DNA from: Streptomyces griseus
GTDB taxonomy: Bacteria > Actinomycetota > Actinomycetes > Streptomycetales > Streptomycetaceae
Assembly (NCBI RefSeq): GCF_900460065.1
Contig: NZ_UAVD01000024.1
Coordinates: 62,001 to 126,000 of the forward strand
Reading direction: 5' to 3'
DNA: 64,000 bases
In this document: positions 35,333 to 42,867 of the stretch, one piece after another
Layout: the number at the start of each line of letters is the position of its first letter
How positions within the stretch are numbered: the first letter of the stretch is position 1
The notes under the pieces: model-generated
Databases searched by the model: none
Told to the model about the DNA's origin: nothing
What the model saw: the letters and a program-made list of their open reading frames with translations, nothing else
Position numbers and translations under genes: made by a program

Positions 35333-36412
35333 TCACTGGCGGATGCGGTCGCGGATCCAGATCCCGGCCTCCTTCAGGACCCCGGTGCCCGTCCAGTTGG
35401 TCCCGTTGCAGGTCCCGGTCTTGAAGACCGCGCCCGAGCGGTGGTCGTCGGAGTAGTTCCAGTTGGTCCAGGAGATCTTCTTGCGCTTCATCAGGTCGAG
35501 GTAGCGCTGCGACATGGTGAAGTCGTTGGCGCCCTCGCCCGCATAGTTCTGGGTGCCGAACTCGGTGACGAACACCGGCAGTTTGTCGGAGGCCCGGTCG
35601 AGCGCGCTCAGATACTCCTCGCGGTGCGAGGCCGCGTAGAAGTGGAAGGTGTACATGATGTTCGAGGCGCGGACGGGGTTGTTCACGACCTCCGACTCGT
35701 TGGAGCCCTCGGAGACGCCGAAGGAGGACCAGGCGCGCGTCCCGACCAGGACCACCGCGTCGGGGTCCTGGGCCCGGATCACCGGGATGATCTGCTCGGC
35801 GTACGACTTGATGGCCGACCAGCTCACCCCCGAGGGCTCGTTGGCGATCTCGTAGAGCACACCCGGGTGGTTCTTGTACTTCTTCGCCATCGCCGTGAAG
35901 AAGGTCTTCGCCCGCGCCAGGTTCGCGTTCGGGTCGCCGGGGGAGAGCATGTGCCAGTCGATGACCGCGTACATGCCGCGGGCGTGCGCCGCGTCGATGA
36001 ACTTCTGCGCGCGGGCGGTGAAACCGGCCGGGTCGGTCTCGTACCCGCCCTCCTGTACGTAGGTGGAGACGCGCAGCACGTCGGCGCGCCAGTCCTGGGC
36101 CAGGGCGTTGAGCGACCCGTCCGTGACGCACTGGGCGTACCACTGGGTGCCGTGGGTGCTCATCCCGTTGAGGGCGACCGCCTGGCCGGAGGCGTTGCAG
36201 AGCTGCCGGCCGCAGACGGAGAGCTGTCCGTTGGCGGCGAGCGGGGTGGCGGCGGTGGGCGCGGCGGGGGCCGGGGCGGCTCCCGCCCGGACGGGGGCCA
36301 TCAGTGCGGTGACGACACCGAGCGCGGAGGCGGCGAGCAGGGCCTTGCGGGCCATTCTGCGGCGACCGGTCGTAGGGGCGGTGCCGGTGGGGGGCGTGGT
36401 GCGCTGGTGCAT
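35333..36412 (-). CDS. Secreted glycoside hydrolase family 5 endoglucanase
   Basis: 359 residues from ATG 36412, preceded by GGGAG at a good distance. A signal peptide with a twin-arginine look (TTGRRRMARKALLAASALG) is present. The GH5 TIM barrel covers about 60-355. The acid/base is E192 in YEIANEPSG and the nucleophile is E284 in VTEFGTQNY; VIDWHMLSPGD and YTFHFYAASHREEY are the other subsite motifs of the cellulase A group. It cleaves beta-1,4-glucan. There is no carbohydrate-binding module. Two palindromic elements at its promoter suggest sugar-responsive repression. Confidence 0.93.
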   Translation of the reverse strand: MHQRTTPPTGTAPTTGRRRMARKALLAASALGVVTALMAPVRAGAAPAPAAPTAATPLAANGQLSVCGRQLCNASGQAVALNGMSTHGTQWYAQCVTDGSLNALAQDWRADVLRVSTYVQEGGYETDPAGFTARAQKFIDAAHARGMYAVIDWHMLSPGDPNANLARAKTFFTAMAKKYKNHPGVLYEIANEPSGVSWSAIKSYAEQIIPVIRAQDPDAVVLVGTRAWSSFGVSEGSNESEVVNNPVRASNIMYTFHFYAASHREEYLSALDRASDKLPVFVTEFGTQNYAGEGANDFTMSQRYLDLMKRKKISWTNWNYSDDHRSGAVFKTGTCNGTNWTGTGVLKEAGIWIRDRIRQ

Positions 36413-36459
36413 GGTGGTGCTCCCTTCGGAGGGGGTGGGAGGCGCCATGTCGGCAGAAC

Positions 36460-36480
36460 TGAAAGTAAAGCTTCCTTTCA
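36460..36480 (-). promoter_or_regulatory. Operator-like inverted repeat over the GH5 promoter -10 region
   Basis: TGAAAG (36460-36465) and CTTTCA (36475-36480) are exact inverted copies nine bases apart. They overlap the predicted -10 TTACTT (36463-36468) of a minus-strand promoter with -35 TTGACG at 36486-36491. Confidence 0.5.
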
Positions 36481-36499
36481 ATTGCCGTCAACAGTGTTG

Positions 36500-36510
36500 G
36501 GAAACTTTCC
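36500..36510. promoter_or_regulatory. Second operator-like palindrome upstream of the GH5 gene
   Basis: GGAAACTTTCC is a perfect 5-bp inverted repeat around one base. It resembles the GAAAnTTTC boxes known upstream of actinomycete xylanase and cellulase genes and lies just upstream of the -35 element. Confidence 0.5.
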
Positions 36511-36522
36511 TGTCTATTAACA

Positions 36523-36562
36523 CGCGTGGCGGAAGGGCCCGTTGGGACCCTTCCGCCACGCG
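36523..36562 (-). terminator. Strong terminator after the VOC family gene
   Basis: Perfect 15-bp arms CGCGTGGCGGAAGGG (36523-36537) and CCCTTCCGCCACGCG (36548-36562), 52 bases past the stop codon. Confidence 0.8.
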
Positions 36563-36614
36563 CCCGTCCTCGTGCGCCCGTACGCCGGTGTGCCGCCCGG
36601 CGCTCCCGGGTCGC

Positions 36615-37010
36615 TCAGCCCTGTGGCAGCGGGTAGACCGCCAACGAGAACGAGTGGCCCGCCGGGTCCCCGTACACCCGCACGTCCCGGGGGCCGCTGT
36701 TGCTGTCACCGGTGTCGACGGGCCGGGCGCCCAGCCCGATCGCCTCCCGCTCGGCCTCGTCGATGTCCTCCCGGCCGACCAGGATCCGCAGATGCGCCTG
36801 CTGCGAGTCCTCCGGGCGGGGCCAGCTCGGCGGGGCGTAGCCGTGATCGCGACGGATCGCCAGCCGGACGCCGTCGTTGCCGACGATCTCGACGAAATCG
36901 GGGTCGGAGCCTATCCGTATCTCCGCGTCGAGCAGACCGGCGTAGAACTCGGCCAGCTCCATCGGTTCGGCGCAGTCAAGGACGAGAACGCTCGTTTTCT
37001 CCACAGTCAT
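36615..37010 (-). CDS. VOC (glyoxalase/bleomycin-resistance) family protein
   Basis: 131 residues forming two beta-alpha-beta-beta-beta modules. Typical segments are SVLVLDCAEPMELAEFYAGLLD, DFVEIVGNDGVRLAIRRD, QAHLRILVGREDIDEAEREA and VYGDPAGHSFSLAVYP, the last with the conserved D-P-x-G-H. The fold binds metal and small hydrophobic ligands; some members confer resistance by sequestration. Substrate unknown. ATG 37010 is taken as the start; ATG 37022 has a GAGGG closer to it. It is divergent from the drug exporter gene, which hints at a shared detoxification role. Confidence 0.85.
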   Translation of the reverse strand: MTVEKTSVLVLDCAEPMELAEFYAGLLDAEIRIGSDPDFVEIVGNDGVRLAIRRDHGYAPPSWPRPEDSQQAHLRILVGREDIDEAEREAIGLGARPVDTGDSNSGPRDVRVYGDPAGHSFSLAVYPLPQG

Positions 37011-37138
37011 GCGGGAACCCATACCCTCGCCGGGCGTCGCCACGCCGCACCGGGCCCCACCGGGAATCCGGAATCCGGGCCACCGGCGCGGCCGCGTCCC
37101 GGATGAGGAAACACCGGACGCGACCTAAGGTGCGAACC

Positions 37139-38638
37139 ATGGCTCAGAGCGCGGCGAACCCCGGGCCGGCCGGGGGCGACGCCGCCCCGGACGGACCCGA
37201 CCCCCGGCGTTGGCGGGCCCTGGCCGTCTGCCTGGTGGCGGGCTTCATGACCCTGCTGGACGTCTCCATCGTCAACGTGGCCCTGCCCTCGATCCGGGAG
37301 GGCCTGAACACCCCCGAGTCCGACCTCCAATGGGTGCTCTCCGGTTACGCCCTCGCCTTCGGGCTCTTTCTCATCCCCGCGGGACGGCTGGGCGACGCGC
37401 GGGGCCGCCGGGCGGTCTTCATGGCCGGGCTCGCCCTCTTCACCCTGGCCTCCGCCGCCTGCGGGGCGGCCCAGTCCAGCCTGTGGCTGGTGGTCGCCCG
37501 CCTGGTGCAGGGCATCGCCGGCGGCCTGATCTCCCCGCAGATCTCCGCGCTGATCCAGCAGATGTTCTCCGGGCGCGAGCGCGGCCGGGCCTTCGGCATG
37601 TTCGGCACCGTCGTCGGCATCTCCACGGCCGTCGGCCCGCTGCTCGGCGGCCTGCTCATCCAGGCCGCCGGACCGGACCACGGCTGGCGCTGGGTCTTCT
37701 ACGTCAACCTCCCGCTCGGGGCGGTCTGCCTCCTGCTCGCCCACCGGCTGCTCCCGGACACGCCGTCGGCCGGCCGGGTGCGGCCCCGCGACCTGGACCC
37801 CGTGGGCGTCGCCCTGCTCGGGGCCGGGGTGCTCGCGCTGCTGCTGCCGTTCGTCCAGGCCCAGCAGTGGCCCGGCAACGGCAAGTGGCTGCTGCTCGTC
37901 CTGGCGGCGGCCCTGCTGACCGCGTTCGTGGCCTGGGAGGCGCGGTGCACGGGCGGAGGCACCCACCCGGTCCTGGACCTGTCGCTGTTCCGGCTGCGCT
38001 CCTACTGGCTGGGCTGCCTGCTGATCCTGCTCTACTTCGCCGGATTCACCTCGATCTTCTTCGTCACGACCCTCTACCTCCAGTCCGGGCTCGGCTACTC
38101 CGCACTCGTGGCCGGGCTCGCCATCACCCCCTTCGCCCTCGGCTCCGGCGTCGCCGCGTCCATCGGCGGCCGGCTCGTCGGGCGCTTCGGCCGCCCCCTC
38201 GTGGTGGCGGGCCTGGCGATGGTCGCGCTCGGCCTCGCCGGCACCGCCCTCGCCGTCCACCTGGTCCCGGGCACCGGCGCGGGCTGGGCGATGGCCGCTC
38301 CGCTGCTCCTCGCCGGTCTCGGCAGCGGCCTGGTCATCGCCCCGAACCAGACCCTCACCCTCGCGGAGGTGCCGGTGAACCGGGCCGGCAGCGCCGGGGG
38401 CACCCTGCAGACCGGCCAGCGGGTCGGCTCCGCGATCGGGATCGCCGCCGTCGGCTCGGTGTTCTTCGCCCAGGTGGGCCCGGAAGGCTGGGCCGACGCC
38501 TACGACCACGGGCTCGTCGTCTCCGTCGCCTTCGTCCTGGCCGCCCTGATCGTGGCCGCGGCCGACGTCGGAGCCGACCGACGGGGAAGGCGACGCACAG
38601 CAAGCGAACCGAACGACGCATCGAGGAGCGCGGCATGA
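37139..38638 (+). CDS. MFS drug exporter, DHA2 (EmrB/QacA) 14-helix family
   Basis: 499 residues with 14 predicted membrane helices. Family motifs: VCLVAGFMTLLDVSIVNVAL in helix 1 (motif D1), LIPAGRLGDARGRRAVFMAG (motif A, after helix 2), RLVQGIAGGLISPQ (motif B), and FGMFGTVVGISTAVGPLLGG (motif C, antiporter). It exports drugs in exchange for protons. Start ATG 37139 has AAGGTG upstream. It overlaps the next gene by ATGA, which couples it to the glutathionyl-hydroquinone-reductase-like protein. No dedicated regulator lies beside it. Confidence 0.93.
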   Translation: MAQSAANPGPAGGDAAPDGPDPRRWRALAVCLVAGFMTLLDVSIVNVALPSIREGLNTPESDLQWVLSGYALAFGLFLIPAGRLGDARGRRAVFMAGLALFTLASAACGAAQSSLWLVVARLVQGIAGGLISPQISALIQQMFSGRERGRAFGMFGTVVGISTAVGPLLGGLLIQAAGPDHGWRWVFYVNLPLGAVCLLLAHRLLPDTPSAGRVRPRDLDPVGVALLGAGVLALLLPFVQAQQWPGNGKWLLLVLAAALLTAFVAWEARCTGGGTHPVLDLSLFRLRSYWLGCLLILLYFAGFTSIFFVTTLYLQSGLGYSALVAGLAITPFALGSGVAASIGGRLVGRFGRPLVVAGLAMVALGLAGTALAVHLVPGTGAGWAMAAPLLLAGLGSGLVIAPNQTLTLAEVPVNRAGSAGGTLQTGQRVGSAIGIAAVGSVFFAQVGPEGWADAYDHGLVVSVAFVLAALIVAAADVGADRRGRRRTASEPNDASRSAA

Positions 38639-39699
38639 ACGACACGACAGCGGACGACGCCGGAAACGACGGATCCACGGACAGCGCCGGCAGCGACGGC
38701 AACACCTCCTACGGCCACAAGCCGTTCAAGCGCTCCCGTAGCCACTTCGCCGACCGGATCACCGCCGACGGACGCGACGGCAGGCCCGTGGAGGCCGGCC
38801 GCTACCGGCTCGTCGTCAGCAGGGCCTGCCCCTGGGCGAGCCGCGCGCTGGTCTCCCGGCGGCTGCTCGGCCTGGAGGACGCCCTCTCCCTCGCCGTCGC
38901 CGACCCGATCCAGGACGACCGCAGCTGGCGCTTCACCCTCGACCCGGACGGCAGGGACCCGGTCCTCGGCATCCGCTACCTCAGCGAGGCCTACGACGCC
39001 CGGGAGCGCGACTACCCCGGCGGCGTCAGCGTGCCCGCGATCGTGGACGTACCGAGCGGGCAGCTCGTCACCAACGACTACCAGCGGATCACCCTCGACC
39101 TCGCCACCGAGTGGACCGCCCTGCACCGCCCCGGCGCCCCCGACCTCTACCCCGAACCGCTGCGCGCGGAGATCGACGAGGTCATGGACGGCATCTACCG
39201 GGACATCAACAACGGCGTCTACAAGGCGGGGTTCGCCAGCTCCCAGCAGGAGTACGAGGAGGCCTACGCGGCGCTGTTCCGCCGCCTCGACCTGGTCTCC
39301 GCCCGCCTCGCCGACCGCCGCTACCTGGTCGGCGACACCATCACCGAGGCCGACATCCGCCTCTTCACCACCCTGGTCCGCTTCGACCCCGTCTACCACG
39401 GCCACTTCAAGTGCAACCGGAACAAGCTGACCGAGGACCCCGTCCTGTGGGCGTACGCCCGCGACCTCTACCAGACGCCCGGATTCGGTGACACGGTCGA
39501 CTTCGACCACATCAAGCGGCACTACTACCAGGTGCACACGGGCATCAACCCGACCGCCATCGTCCCCGCCGGACCCGACCTCTCCGGCTGGACCGCCCCG
39601 CACCACCGCGAACAGCTCGGCGGGCGACCGTTCGGCGACGGCACACCCCCGGGCCCCGTCCCCCCGGACGAGCGGGTCACCCCCGTGACCGCCGCCTGA
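38635..39699 (+). CDS. Xi-class glutathione S-transferase-like protein (glutathionyl-hydroquinone reductase family)
   Basis: 354 residues. The thioredoxin-like N-terminal domain has the active-site Cys in RACPWASRALVSRRLLGLE. It is followed by GGVSVPAIVDVPSGQLVTND and a helical C domain with TLVRFDPVYHGHFKCNRNKL and RDLYQTPGFGDTVDFDHIKRHYY. All of these are hallmarks of the PcpF/YqjG family, which removes a thiol from thiol-conjugated (chloro)hydroquinones. Actinomycetes make mycothiol instead of glutathione, so the real co-substrate is probably mycothiol. Translational coupling to a drug exporter suggests joint handling of quinone-like compounds. Confidence 0.92.
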   Translation: MNDTTADDAGNDGSTDSAGSDGNTSYGHKPFKRSRSHFADRITADGRDGRPVEAGRYRLVVSRACPWASRALVSRRLLGLEDALSLAVADPIQDDRSWRFTLDPDGRDPVLGIRYLSEAYDARERDYPGGVSVPAIVDVPSGQLVTNDYQRITLDLATEWTALHRPGAPDLYPEPLRAEIDEVMDGIYRDINNGVYKAGFASSQQEYEEAYAALFRRLDLVSARLADRRYLVGDTITEADIRLFTTLVRFDPVYHGHFKCNRNKLTEDPVLWAYARDLYQTPGFGDTVDFDHIKRHYYQVHTGINPTAIVPAGPDLSGWTAPHHREQLGGRPFGDGTPPGPVPPDERVTPVTAA

Positions 39700-39708
39700 C
39701 CCCGGCGT

Positions 39709-40587
39709 TCACCGAGGCGCGGACGGCGCCGGCGGCGGGGCGAGCGTGCCCGCCGCCAACGGGGTACGGGCCAGCCGCACGCACCCCGCGGCGATCAGGA
39801 CCAGCGCCGCCAGCTCGGGCAGCAGCCACCAGCCGGTCCGCAACTCCTCGCCGAACAGCGTCACCCCGTACAGGATGCTGATCAGCGCGTCCCCCAGGGT
39901 CAGCATCGGCTGCACGGCCACCAGACTGCCCGCCTGAAGGGCGTTCTGGAGCAGGAACAGCGCGCCCACCCCGGCCGCCGCCGTGGCGTACAGCTGCCAG
40001 GAAGCCAGCAGCGCGACCACCCCGCCGTCGTCCAGGTTCGCCATCGCGTCCTTCATCAGAGCCGCCGTCAGCGCGTACCCGCAGGCGGCGGCCAGCCCCA
40101 GCAGGGCGGCCCGGGGATTGCCGCGGGTCCGCAGCGCCGCGCCGATCAGTCCCGCCTCGAACAGCCCCGTCAGCACCAGCGCCGGAATCCACGCCGCGCC
40201 CCGCACCATGTCGCTGCCCCCGACCGGCGCGGCCGACGCCATACCGAGCGCCAGGCCCGCCGTGACCGCCGAGACGCCGGACCAGACGGCCGCGTCCGCC
40301 CGCACCCGCATCACCAGACCGGCGACCAGCAGCGTCAGCGGCAGCTCGATCACGAAGATCGGCTGGACCACCGCGATCGGCCCGGTGGCCAGCGCGACCG
40401 CCTGGCAGACCGCCGCCACGATCACCAGCCCGATCCCCGCCAGCCACACCTTCTGCCGCACCAGACGGGTCATCAGCGACAGCCGCATCGCCTCGCTGTC
40501 GGGCACCTCCATCGCCGCCCGGCGCTGGAGCACCGAGGCGGAACCGTTGCTGAGGGCGGTCAGGACGGCGAACAGGACACTGATCAC
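39709..40587 (-). CDS. DMT family transporter (EamA-like)
   Basis: 292 residues from GTG 40587, with about ten membrane helices. The N-terminal helix VISVLFAVLTALSNGSASVLQRRAAMEV, the repeated VLATGPIAVVQPIFVIELPLTLLVAG-like segment and the matching second half (QAGSLVAVQPMLTLGDALISILYG) show the internal duplication of the drug/metabolite transporter superfamily. The substrate is unknown. It converges with the GST-like gene (nine bases between stops) and is divergent from the AlkZ-like gene. Confidence 0.87.
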   Translation of the reverse strand: MISVLFAVLTALSNGSASVLQRRAAMEVPDSEAMRLSLMTRLVRQKVWLAGIGLVIVAAVCQAVALATGPIAVVQPIFVIELPLTLLVAGLVMRVRADAAVWSGVSAVTAGLALGMASAAPVGGSDMVRGAAWIPALVLTGLFEAGLIGAALRTRGNPRAALLGLAAACGYALTAALMKDAMANLDDGGVVALLASWQLYATAAAGVGALFLLQNALQAGSLVAVQPMLTLGDALISILYGVTLFGEELRTGWWLLPELAALVLIAAGCVRLARTPLAAGTLAPPPAPSAPR

Positions 40588-40705
40588 CGGCTCATCATCG
40601 CGGCGGCCCGCCCGGGGCGCGCGGCGCACAGGTCCGGTGGGCGTAACGCCGTACGCCGCGACATGCGGACCGTATCCGACCGCGAGCGCCGGTAGCGTGC
40701 GGACC

Positions 40706-41842
40706 ATGGCCGCGAAGACGCACCGCACCGCCCCACCGCCCGCCGTCCTCTCCGCCCGGGCGCTGAACCGGGCGACCCTGGAACGTCAGCTCCTGCTGCG
40801 CCGGTCCACGATGTCGGCCGGGGAAGCGGTCACGCATCTCGTCGGGCTCCAGGCCCAGAACACCAAGCCGCCCTACTTCCAGCTGTACGCCCGCCTCGCG
40901 GACTTCGACCCCGGGGAACTGTCCGCCCTGATGGAGTCCCGGCAGGCCGTCCGGATCGTCTCCCTCCGCTCCACCCTCCACACCCACACGGCCGACGACG
41001 CGCTCACCCTGGTCCCCCTGGTACGGGCGCCGCGCGACCGGGAGCTGAGGGGCTTCGGGCGCGGGCTGGAAGGCGTGGACCTCGACCGGCTCGCGGCGGT
41101 GGCCGAGGCGTTCGTCCAGGAGCGCCCGCGCCCGCTGGGCGAACTGCGCGCGGAACTCCTCACGCACTGGCCGGACGCCGACCCCCTCGCGCTCACCGTC
41201 GCCGCCCGCTGCCTGCTGCCCCTGGTCCAGGCCACCCCGCGCGGCCTGTGGGGCCGCGGCGGACAGGTGGCCCTGACCACCGTCGAGCACTGGCTCGGCC
41301 GGTCCGCCGAACCGGCCCCCGCGCTCGACGCCACCGTGCTGCGCTACCTGGGCGCGTTCGGCCCCGCCTCGGTGATGGACTTCCAGTCATGGGCGGGACT
41401 CACCCGTACGAAGGAGGTCTTCGAACGGCTCAGGCCACGCCTGCTGACCTTCCGGGACGAGCGGGGCACCGAGCTTTTCGACCTCCCGGACGGACCGCGT
41501 CCCGACCCCGGCACCCCGGCCCCACCGCGCTTCCTGCCCGAGTTCGACAACCTCCTCCTCGGCCACGCCGACCGCACCCGCGTTATCCCCGACGTCAACA
41601 AGGGCCGCAACGGCAAGGGCAACCAGACGTACGGCAGCGTCCTCGTCGACGGTTTCCTCGACGCCCTGTGGCGCGTCGACCGGGAAGGCGGAACGGCGGT
41701 CCTGACGGTCCAGCCGCTGCGGAGACCGACCCGCGCACAGCGTACGGAGATCACCGAGGAGGCGGCCCGGATGCTGGCCGTGATGACGGACGCCACGGAC
41801 CACGACGTGCGGTTCGGCACGTTCCTGGACTTCGGGGACTGA
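40706..41842 (+). CDS. AlkZ/YcaQ-like winged-helix DNA-binding protein (HTH_42 family), putative DNA glycosylase
   Basis: 378 residues made of tandem winged helices. Family landmarks: LNRATLERQLLLRRSTMSAGEAVTHLVGLQAQ, where QAQ fits the Q-x-Q catalytic motif of AlkZ-type glycosylases; RIVSLRSTLHTHTADDAL; AFGPASVMDFQSWAGL; RFLPEFDNLLLGHADRTRV near the C-terminal third. Characterised members (AlkZ, YcaQ) remove bulky or cross-linked bases. Most Streptomyces homologues are untested. It lies 118 bases from the divergent DMT transporter and has no other DNA repair gene nearby. Confidence 0.85.
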   Translation: MAAKTHRTAPPPAVLSARALNRATLERQLLLRRSTMSAGEAVTHLVGLQAQNTKPPYFQLYARLADFDPGELSALMESRQAVRIVSLRSTLHTHTADDALTLVPLVRAPRDRELRGFGRGLEGVDLDRLAAVAEAFVQERPRPLGELRAELLTHWPDADPLALTVAARCLLPLVQATPRGLWGRGGQVALTTVEHWLGRSAEPAPALDATVLRYLGAFGPASVMDFQSWAGLTRTKEVFERLRPRLLTFRDERGTELFDLPDGPRPDPGTPAPPRFLPEFDNLLLGHADRTRVIPDVNKGRNGKGNQTYGSVLVDGFLDALWRVDREGGTAVLTVQPLRRPTRAQRTEITEEAARMLAVMTDATDHDVRFGTFLDFGD

Positions 41843-41893
41843 AGCCCCCGCAGGCCCGCCCGCCCCGACCGGCGGCCCAGCGCGGACCGCGGA

Positions 41894-42736
41894 TCAGGGC
41901 AGCAGCCCCGCCCGGCGGGCCGCCACCACGGCCTCCAGCCGCGTGTGCGCCCCCAACTTCCGCATCGCGGACCGCAGATACCCCTTCACCGTCTCCGGCC
42001 GCAGCCCCAGTCGCTCCGCCGCCGCCGCGTTCGTCGCGCCCGCCGCCACACAGGCCACCACGTCCACCTCGCGCGGCGCGAGGCGGACCTCCCGGGCGGC
42101 GGGCACCTTCGCCCCCGCCGCCGAGGCCAGCCGCCCGCAGACGTCCAGGAGCTCGTCGCGCAGGGCCGGGTCCAGGACCCGCGGGACCAGCGCGCGCAGT
42201 TCGCGGTGGGCCTCGCGCACGCCTTCCCAGGCGCCGGGCGCCGTGTCCGGATCGGTCACCTGCTCCCGGCCCGCCGCCAGCAACTGCCGAACCTCGTCCC
42301 GGACCGCGAGCGACTGCTCCACGTCACGGGCCGACGCCACCATCGCGTCGAACGTCCGGTCACCCAGCGTGACCGGTGTGCGCAGCGCCCCGTACAGTAC
42401 GCCCCGCACCGCACGCCGTACGACGACGGGGACCGCGACGACCGAACGCAGCCCCTCCGCCGCCACCGCCGCGTCGTACTCGTGGCTGATGTGGCGCGAA
42501 GAGGCGTAGTCCGTCACCGCACAGGGCCGGGACAGCGCGATGGCCTTGCCGCCCAGGCCGCTCCCGGCGGAGATGACCAGACCCCGCAACGCACTGGTCT
42601 GCGCCCCGTTCAGCTCGGCGATCCGCGCGTGGCGCGCGTCCGACAGCAGACCGCCGAACACCACGGGAAGCCCGCTCGTGCGGCGGAGCCGCAACAGCGC
42701 GGTCTGCATCTCGACCGTGTCGACCGGTTCCGGCAC
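41894..42736 (-). CDS. GAF domain LuxR-type transcriptional regulator
   Basis: 280 residues from GTG 42736, chosen because GGGAGGACAGGTA lies just upstream. A GAF-like sensor domain spans about 15-150 (RGLVISAGSGLGGKAIALSRP, AVPVVVRRAVRGVLYGALR). The C-terminal LuxR HTH (about 215-278) has LAPREVDVVACVAAGATNAA and LGLRPETVKGYLRSAMRKLG. The arrangement is typical of Streptomyces regulators next to acyl-CoA synthetase genes involved in fatty- or aromatic-acid catabolism. It is divergent from the two synthetases, with a 22-bp palindrome between them. Confidence 0.88.
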   Translation of the reverse strand: MPEPVDTVEMQTALLRLRRTSGLPVVFGGLLSDARHARIAELNGAQTSALRGLVISAGSGLGGKAIALSRPCAVTDYASSRHISHEYDAAVAAEGLRSVVAVPVVVRRAVRGVLYGALRTPVTLGDRTFDAMVASARDVEQSLAVRDEVRQLLAAGREQVTDPDTAPGAWEGVREAHRELRALVPRVLDPALRDELLDVCGRLASAAGAKVPAAREVRLAPREVDVVACVAAGATNAAAAERLGLRPETVKGYLRSAMRKLGAHTRLEAVVAARRAGLLP

Positions 42737-42787
42737 TACCTGTCCTCCCACCCGGCCCGTGCCGCTCTCCCCCGCACGGGGGAGCGG

Positions 42788-42809
42788 ACCACCCCCGTCC
42801 GGGGGTGGT
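42788..42809. promoter_or_regulatory. 22-bp palindrome between the GAF-LuxR regulator and the acyl-CoA synthetase operon
   Basis: Perfect 10-bp arms ACCACCCCCG (42788-42797) and CGGGGGTGGT (42800-42809) around TC. Its place in a divergent promoter region makes it a candidate operator. It could also fold as a hairpin. Confidence 0.5.
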
Positions 42810-42867
42810 GAGACCTGGGTCACTGTTTACATGATGTTAGGCGACCGGTCCGTAATGAGGAGGGCAC

